A DNA stretch of 11,026 nucleotides from Leptolyngbya sp. SIO4C1 (lineage in GTDB: Bacteria; Cyanobacteriota; Cyanobacteriia; Phormidesmidales; Phormidesmidaceae), in the NCBI GenBank assembly GCA_010671975.1, contig JAAHIA010000130.1:1-11026 (forward strand), read 5' to 3'. Below are positions 7,350-11,026 of the stretch, in pieces. Below the pieces are notes generated by a model. It had not been told where the DNA came from. It did no database searches and was given only the letters and a program-made list of their open reading frames with translations. Both the position numbers and the translations under genes were made by a program. The first letter of the stretch is position 1. The number at the start of each line of letters is the position of its first letter.

Positions 7350-7352
7350 CAT

Positions 7353-7423
7353 GCGGGTGTAGTTTAGTGGTAAAACCTTAGCCTTCCAAGCTAATGATGG
7401 GGGTTCGATTCCCCCCACCCGCT
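7353..7423 (+). tRNA. trnG-UCC: tRNA-Gly (anticodon UCC)
   Basis: A complete cloverleaf is present. The acceptor stem is GCGGGTG (7353-7359) with CACCCGC (7416-7422). The D stem is GTTT/AAAC. The anticodon stem is TTAGC/GCTAA around the loop CTTCCAA, with TCC at 7385-7387. The variable loop has four bases, and the T stem GGGGG/CCCCC encloses TTCGATT. The discriminator base is T7423 and no CCA is encoded, as is usual in cyanobacteria. It reads GGA and, by wobble, other glycine codons. All stems pair without mismatch. Confidence 0.97.
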
Positions 7424-7459
7424 TTAGTTCTGCACCATGTTCGCGCGCTGTTGAAGCTG

Positions 7460-8722
7460 CTAAAGATACCAGCTCAGCCGGGGCGGCGTCGTTTCTGCCA
7501 GAATTTGACCGCGCGAGATCACCGCTTTAACAGTGGCGCGATCGCGAATGGCTGCCTGGGGGCTCTCAGCATCTAGCACGATCAAATTGGCTGGTTTGCC
7601 CACCTCGATACCGTAGCCGTCGGCAATATTCAGCGTTTTGGCTCCCTGCGTGGTGATCATGTCGTAGCAGGCCTGAATTTCGTCTTGGCCGGTCATCTGA
7701 CAGACATGCACCGCCATTGAGGCGACATCTAGCATATTGCCGGTGCCCAGGCTGTACCAGGGGTCTTGAATGCAGTCATGCCCAAGACTGACGTTGAGCC
7801 CGCTTTGCCAGAGCTCTTTCACCCGGGTCACGCCGCGACGCTTGGGATAGGTATCGGTTCTACCCTGCAGCGTAATGTTGATTAGCGGGTTGGCGATGAA
7901 GTTAATCTGCGACCGTCGCAGCAGCCCCATTAGCTTGAGCGCATAGGCATTGTTATAGGAAGCAAAAGCGGTGGTGTGGCTGGCGGTCACGCGCGACCCT
8001 AGGCCGCTGCGCAGGGCGCAGGCGGCGACCACTTCTAAAAATCGAGACTGGTCATCGTCAATTTCATCGCAGTGAATATCAATCAGCCGGTCGTACTGAG
8101 TGGCTAAAGCAAAAATGCGCTGCACTGAGCGCACCCCGTCCTCGCGCGTCAGCTCGTAGTGGGGAATGCCGCCAACCACATCGGTCCCCAGGCGCAGCGC
8201 CTCTTCTAGCAGATCGGCGCTATCCGGGCTGCCGTAGAGTCCGTCCTGAGGAAAGGCCACTACCTGCAGCGTCATCCAGTCTTTAACCGCTTCTCGCACC
8301 GACAGCAGCGCCTTAAGCGCGGTCAGGCTGGCTTCGCTGACGTCGGCATGGGTGCGCACGTACAAAATGCCCTGACTGGCCTGCTGCTTAAGCGCCTGCA
8401 TAGCCCGCTGGCAGACATCGTCAAAGTCGAGTGCCTGCTTGCGATCGCGCCAGATTTCGATGCCTTCAAATAAGGTGCCGCTCTGATTGACGCGCGGCTG
8501 CCCTGCCGTCAGCGCCGAATCTAAATGAATGTGAGATTCAACAAACGGCGGGCTGACTAAGCTGCCAGCCACCTCAATCACGGTGGGCGCACTGAGATCG
8601 AGCTGAGGAGCAATGGCCACTATTTTGTCGGCCGCGATCGCAATATCGACCGGGGAAACCTGAGGCGAGTCATCAGGCAGTCGGCAGTGCTTAAGCAGCA
8701 AACTAGGAGAGACAGTCGGCAT
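7460..8722 (-). CDS. codA: CodA-family deaminase, probable cytosine/5-methylcytosine deaminase
   Basis: This 420-residue cytosolic amidohydrolase is colinear with E. coli cytosine deaminase (CodA), which hydrolyses cytosine to uracil and ammonia in pyrimidine salvage. Metal and catalytic residues all sit at E. coli position plus three: H64 and H66 (SHIHLD), H217 and E220 (HCDEIDDDQSRF), H249 (TASHTTA) and D316 (GHD). Shared blocks include TAGQPRVNQSGTLFEGIE (72-89), ADVSEASLTALKALL (126-140), DTYPKRRGVTRVKELW (290-305) and DPWYSLGTGNML (320-331). The residue after the catalytic Asp is Cys317, whereas E. coli has Asp314 there. Loss of that Asp marks relatives that accept 5-methylcytosine, so the substrate may be wider than cytosine. 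No codB permease lies beside it, so the base probably comes from turnover inside the cell. The ATG at 8722 has no Shine-Dalgarno sequence. The family is secure; an isoguanine or related base deaminase is an alternative. Confidence 0.9.
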   Translation of the reverse strand: MPTVSPSLLLKHCRLPDDSPQVSPVDIAIAADKIVAIAPQLDLSAPTVIEVAGSLVSPPFVESHIHLDSALTAGQPRVNQSGTLFEGIEIWRDRKQALDFDDVCQRAMQALKQQASQGILYVRTHADVSEASLTALKALLSVREAVKDWMTLQVVAFPQDGLYGSPDSADLLEEALRLGTDVVGGIPHYELTREDGVRSVQRIFALATQYDRLIDIHCDEIDDDQSRFLEVVAACALRSGLGSRVTASHTTAFASYNNAYALKLMGLLRRSQINFIANPLINITLQGRTDTYPKRRGVTRVKELWQSGLNVSLGHDCIQDPWYSLGTGNMLDVASMAVHVCQMTGQDEIQACYDMITTQGAKTLNIADGYGIEVGKPANLIVLDAESPQAAIRDRATVKAVISRGQILAETTPPRLSWYL

Positions 8723-9055
8723 AGCGGTTAAGAATTAGCTAAATCCCGATTAACGGATGGTTTAGTCATAGAAGGATATGAATCAATAGAGATTTATCAG
8801 CTTCAGAGATTAGCTAGCAGCTTATAAAAAGAATGATGAAGAAACCTGCTAAATTTAAACAGGCTTAAATACGGTTGAGTATCAAACGTACATTTGTTCT
8901 GTAGCCTGTTCGGGCATTTATTTTGATGGCCGCCATAGCGCCATATTAGCTATAGCAGTATCCGCTAATTTAGGCCGACCACGCCATCTTTTTGCTGACT
9001 TAATTTCACCGATCTATTGATCTTTATGTTGTAGCAGCTATCACAGGTTCGCTGA
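8723..9055. other. AT-rich divergent intergenic region
   Basis: This 333-bp gap separates the divergent codA-like gene and the 123-residue gene, so it should hold both promoters, but no box pair is good enough to mark. It contains a perfect 11-bp palindrome, ATGGCCGCCAT (8926-8936), and a loose inverted repeat of CCTG and CAGG around an AT-rich centre near 8845-8863. No open frame with gene-like composition is present, and neither an RNA gene nor a riboswitch could be recognised. Confidence 0.5.
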
Positions 9056-9427
9056 ATGGAAATCTGTCACCACATCAGCCGTCAGCGCGTCAGACACATT
9101 GTCGATAGCTACTGTCTTGCTGGGAGCGAAGCGGCTGCGTTCGCAACCTATTTAGAGTCGCTGCTCGAAGAATACTGGCATCCTCTGATCGAGCTAGCGC
9201 TGGTTGAAACCTTAGCTAAAGGCTGGAGCACCGTTCCGCTTGTTAAAGGCATCCCTTTTTTGCAGAAGGTGCATCGGCGGCTCAAGCAGTATCAGCAGTC
9301 GCCAATTATCAGCCTGATTACCCCCGATCAGTTTGAGCAAATTACCGGCCTTGATGCGACGCCGATTTTTAGACAGCCTAAGACAGCACCGTCTTTTTCT
9401 TTGCCGGCGGTTTTGGAGCCGTCTTAG
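9056..9427 (+). CDS. Small unassigned cyanobacterial-type protein
   Basis: This 123-residue protein has no signal peptide or membrane segment. Residues 24-79 look largely helical: EAAAFATYLESLLEEYWHPL is followed by IELALVETLAKGWSTVPLVKGIPFL and HRRLKQYQ. A second patterned block, IISLITPDQFEQITGLD (84-100), reads like a conserved motif. The style (an acidic helix, then WxxVPxxxGxPFL, then TPxQFxxITGLD) reminds me of small proteins conserved only in cyanobacteria, but I cannot name the family and propose no function. The last 18 residues (106-123) are Pro/Ser-rich and overlap the convergent comF-like gene by 50 bp, so this tail may be a recent extension. The ATG at 9056 has a weak AGG about eight bases upstream. 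Confidence 0.65.
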   Translation: MEICHHISRQRVRHIVDSYCLAGSEAAAFATYLESLLEEYWHPLIELALVETLAKGWSTVPLVKGIPFLQKVHRRLKQYQQSPIISLITPDQFEQITGLDATPIFRQPKTAPSFSLPAVLEPS

Positions 9428-10106
9428 CCAAGGTAGCTCGAGCTACTACGGCGGCGCCGACCACCTGCAATCCTCCCTGTCTGAGCTCAGTAGCCGCTGC
9501 CTGAATAGTAGTGCCGGTGGTGTAGATATCGTCAATCAGCAGCACCGGCCGCTGTCGGCGCGACGGCGACCAGCCGGTGCCTAGCCGAAAGGCGCTGTGC
9601 AGGTTTTGCTGGCGCTGAGTCGAGCCTAGCTGATGCTGAGCGACGGTAGTGCGCACGCGCTGCAGTCCCTGCGGCAGGTAGGTCAGACCGGTTAACCGAC
9701 AAAACGACTGGGCAATCAGCGCCGCCTGGTTGTAGCCTCGCTGCTGTAGACGCTCAGCATGCAGCGGAATCGGCACCACCACGATAGAGCCGTTAGCAGC
9801 TGGCTGGCCGACCGACTGCTGCCAGCACTGGGCTAAATAGAGACCTAGCGGCTCGGCTATCTGAGGGCAGGTCTGATATTTAAGCTGATGCAGGGCGCGC
9901 TTGAGCGGCCCTTGATAGTGGCCCCAGCTCCACAGTCTGAGCTGAGCCGGTAGCGGCTCACAGGTGCTGGTTGACTGACAGCTGTGCAGCTGCCGGGTGC
10001 AGTCAAGGCAGAAAGCCGCGATCGCAGGCCGTTGACAGAGCAGACAGGAGGGCTTCAGGAAGCCAGAGAGTAACCGATCTAGCATGTGATCTGGCATCGT
10101 CAGCAA
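9378..10106 (-). CDS. comF: ComF-family phosphoribosyltransferase-like protein
   Basis: This 242-residue cytosolic protein belongs to the ComF/GntX family, which is linked to natural DNA uptake in several bacteria, where it is thought to act with the helicase and recombination factors on incoming single strands. The N-terminus has the zinc-ribbon pairs C21-x2-C24 and C33-x2-C36 (CLLC, CLDC). Residues 60-75 (SWGHYQGPLKRALHQL) and 108-128 (IVVVPIPLHAERLQQRGYNQA) are typical ComF blocks. VLLIDDIYTTGTTIQ (188-202) is the PRPP-binding motif of type I phosphoribosyltransferases. The last 15 residues are Lys/Pro-rich and overlap the convergent gene by 50 bp. The start is ambiguous between TTG 10106, ATG 10097 and ATG 10085, none with a Shine-Dalgarno sequence. 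The TTG is 2 bp from the stop of the upstream small ORF, which suggests translational coupling. Family assignment is firm; a role in competence here is inferred. Confidence 0.88.
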   Translation of the reverse strand: MLTMPDHMLDRLLSGFLKPSCLLCQRPAIAAFCLDCTRQLHSCQSTSTCEPLPAQLRLWSWGHYQGPLKRALHQLKYQTCPQIAEPLGLYLAQCWQQSVGQPAANGSIVVVPIPLHAERLQQRGYNQAALIAQSFCRLTGLTYLPQGLQRVRTTVAQHQLGSTQRQQNLHSAFRLGTGWSPSRRQRPVLLIDDIYTTGTTIQAAATELRQGGLQVVGAAVVARATLAKTAPKPPAKKKTVLS

Positions 10107-10108
10107 GC

Positions 10109-10300
10109 TCAGCAGGACAGGCCCTGAGCAAACGCCACCTGCGTGACGCGCCCGTCAGGATAGACCAGAGACATCATATCGCTGCCGCTAGAAACCGCTG
10201 GCTTTAGAACCGAACGCTGAGGTTTCAATCTAGAACGCTGTGCCAGTAAATCGGTGCTGGGGCGTTGAAGATAGGACTTTAATTCCTTGGTAGATTGCAT
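10109..10300 (-). CDS. Small unassigned protein upstream of comF
   Basis: A 63-residue basic ORF begins at an ATG (10300) with AAGG placed eight bases upstream (10312-10309), one of the better ribosome-binding sites in the window. The N-terminal half (STKELKSYLQRPSTDLLAQR) is helical and charged. The C-terminal half contains SLVYPDGRVTQVAF (44-57), which could be a beta hairpin. It ends 2 bp before the TTG of the comF-like gene, so the two probably form one transcript. No family is recognised. Being short, it might still be a non-coding leader, but the good ribosome-binding site and tight spacing favour a gene. Confidence 0.5.
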   Translation of the reverse strand: MQSTKELKSYLQRPSTDLLAQRSRLKPQRSVLKPAVSSGSDMMSLVYPDGRVTQVAFAQGLSC

Positions 10301-10735
10301 TGTAGTGACCTTATCGATTAACTGCGCGATTCACCGCACCCTGCTCTATTCTTTCGGATCCCAGAGTTAAATCGTGAGAGTAGAAATATCGATTCTCCTT
10401 TATTAGATTCAACAATTTTTATTTAAAAAGCTGTGAGCAAGCGCACATCGGAGTTAGGTTTCTATCACTGAGCGCTGCAAATCGAGTCATATCAAAAGGA
10501 GTTGCGGTTTCTTTAAATACGCTAAAAAGGAATTGGCCGTAACTTATAGCTGCTTTATATCAGTGCTCATCTTACCGGCAATTTTGCTCAAGACCGCACT
10601 CGGCTAATTTACAGAGCAACTTAAGCGATTTGGCCGAAATAAAATGCCATCTAGAGGCTCAGGCGAATCAGCAATCGGCGCGATCATAAATTCCAAGGGA
10701 CTATTCCCTCAGCTCAGAACTGCTTGAGAAATACT
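10301..10735. other. Long gene-free gap before histidine-phosphatase gene
   Basis: This stretch is richer in A and T than the genes and has stops in all frames at short intervals. It presumably holds the minus-strand promoter for the small ORF/comF pair. A 5-bp hairpin, AGGGA-CTAT-TCCCT (10696-10709), lies just before the downstream promoter. A 27-codon frame starting at 10644 lacks a ribosome-binding site. I see no RNA gene I can name, though the length leaves room for a small RNA. Confidence 0.5.
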
Positions 10736-10763
10736 TTGGCGTCGGTTAAGAACACGTTACAAT
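10736..10763 (+). promoter_or_regulatory. Sigma70-type promoter of the histidine-phosphatase gene
   Basis: TTGGCG (10736-10741) and TACAAT (10758-10763) are separated by 16 bp. They match the -35 and -10 consensus at four and five of six positions. Transcription would start near 10770, giving a leader of about 28 nt before the TTG at 10798. Confidence 0.5.
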
Positions 10764-10783
10764 CTACTCGAAACTGAGCGAGT

Positions 10784-10790
10784 AAGAGGA
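10784..10790 (+). promoter_or_regulatory. Strong Shine-Dalgarno sequence fixing a TTG start
   Basis: AAGAGGA lies seven bases before the TTG at 10798. It decides this unusual start codon, because no ATG or GTG is available near the conserved N-terminus (TRVIVVRHGQST). Confidence 0.7.
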
Positions 10791-10797
10791 CATACCC

Positions 10798-10995
10798 TTG
10801 AAGACCCGCGTTATTGTTGTTCGTCACGGTCAAAGTACATTTAACGTCAAGCGAATCATTCAAGGGCACCACGATGAGTCCGTCCTGACTGATACAGGCG
10901 AGCAGCAGGCGCGCCAGGTGGGTGAAGTCCTCAGCGGTATCACCTTTGATGCCGCCTATAGCAGCCCTTTTAAGCGGTGCGTCGCGCCCGCTTAA
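10798..10995 (+). CDS. Histidine phosphatase superfamily protein, N-terminal fragment
   Basis: The reading frame carries the start of a branch-1 histidine phosphatase (phosphoglycerate mutase-like): VRHGQST (8-14), with catalytic His10 in RHG, then NVKRIIQGHHDESVLTDTGEQQA (16-38) and the family motif FDAAYSSPFKR (50-60). These enzymes hydrolyse or transfer phosphate through a phosphohistidine; cyanobacterial relatives include phosphoserine phosphatases and larger tandem-domain forms, so the substrate is open. The usual length is about 200 residues or more. Here homology stops after Arg60 (codon 10975-10977), exactly where an inverted copy of the preceding DNA begins, and the frame closes at TAA 10993-10995. 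The last five residues (CVAPA) are probably not real, and the intact gene very likely continues beyond the true contig end. The start is TTG with a strong Shine-Dalgarno sequence. Confidence 0.8.
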   Translation: MKTRVIVVRHGQSTFNVKRIIQGHHDESVLTDTGEQQARQVGEVLSGITFDAAYSSPFKRCVAPA

Positions 10996-11026
10996 AAGGG
11001 CTGCTATAGGCGGCATCAAAGGTGAT
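10939..11026. repeat. Perfect 39-bp inverted repeat running to the window end
   Basis: Bases 10939-10977 are the exact reverse complement of 10988-11026, with a 10-bp spacer (10978-10987). The left arm encodes the conserved end of the histidine-phosphatase fragment, so the right arm is an inverted copy of coding DNA. The repeat stops exactly at the last base of the window, as expected for a fold-back chimera at a contig end. Confidence 0.95.

Larger units (their letters stand above)
800..10025. repeat. HIP1 octamers (GCGATCGC), dispersed
   Basis: Eleven perfect copies of the palindromic octamer begin at 800, 1256, 1923, 4079, 4425, 5521, 6492, 7538, 8441, 8634 and 10018. All lie inside genes. 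About one per kilobase is far above chance and is characteristic of many cyanobacterial genomes. The even spread over all parts of the window suggests none is a recent import. The span given only brackets the set. Confidence 0.9.

Noticed and set aside
9380..9402. Hairpin AAGAC/GTCTT followed by TTTCTTT, a possible terminator for the 123-residue gene
   Set aside because: The stem has only five base pairs and lies before the stop codon inside both overlapping coding ends, so it is too weak to call.
10644..10727. 27-codon frame in the long gap
   Set aside because: There is no ribosome-binding site, it carries no motif, and such a length is expected by chance.
10714..11019. Minus-strand frame of 101 codons
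   Set aside because: It opposes the well-supported histidine-phosphatase gene and reads through the terminal inverted repeat, so part of it is artefact.

Overview
The window reads as chromosomal DNA of a cyanobacterium. The octamer GCGATCGC (HIP1) occurs at least 11 times in 11 kb, the tRNA gene lacks an encoded CCA end, the large gene is a cyanobacterial CyaC-type sensor kinase/adenylate cyclase, and several unassigned proteins look like cyanobacterial lineage proteins. Coding DNA is GC-rich, while the gaps at about 2040-2200, 8723-9055 and 10301-10797 are richer in A and T. No transposase, integrase, phage gene or CRISPR array is visible.

Left part (1-2900): hisC (histidinol-phosphate aminotransferase, +) ends 17 bp inside the 3' end of a convergent, unassigned 210-residue gene (-). 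That gene has a 15-bp palindrome directly before its start and a possible helix-turn-helix at its C-terminus. A minus-strand GNAT acetyltransferase follows.

Centre (2900-7430): a G-rich promoter segment, with four TCTGG-type repeats about one helical turn apart and a possible G-quadruplex, precedes cyaC. CyaC is a 972-residue REC-GAF-HisKA-HATPase-REC-class III cyclase protein whose catalytic residues all appear intact. Some 36 bp behind it lies a TonB-like protein with one membrane anchor and a long Pro/Ala-rich spacer, then a strong hairpin and tRNA-Gly(UCC).

Right part (7430-11026): a minus-strand CodA-type deaminase carries Cys where E. coli cytosine deaminase has its discriminating Asp314, which suggests 5-methylcytosine as a substrate. 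Next come a small unassigned gene (+), a convergent overlapping comF-like gene (-) with a 63-residue small ORF just upstream of it, and a 497-bp gap. The window ends with the first 60 codons of a histidine-phosphatase gene. That gene is broken by a perfect 39-bp inverted repeat reaching the last base, which most likely is a fold-back assembly or amplification artefact at a contig end.

I see no single new multi-gene system. The most testable leads are the CodA specificity residue, the cyaC promoter repeats, and the cyaC/TonB-like gene pair.
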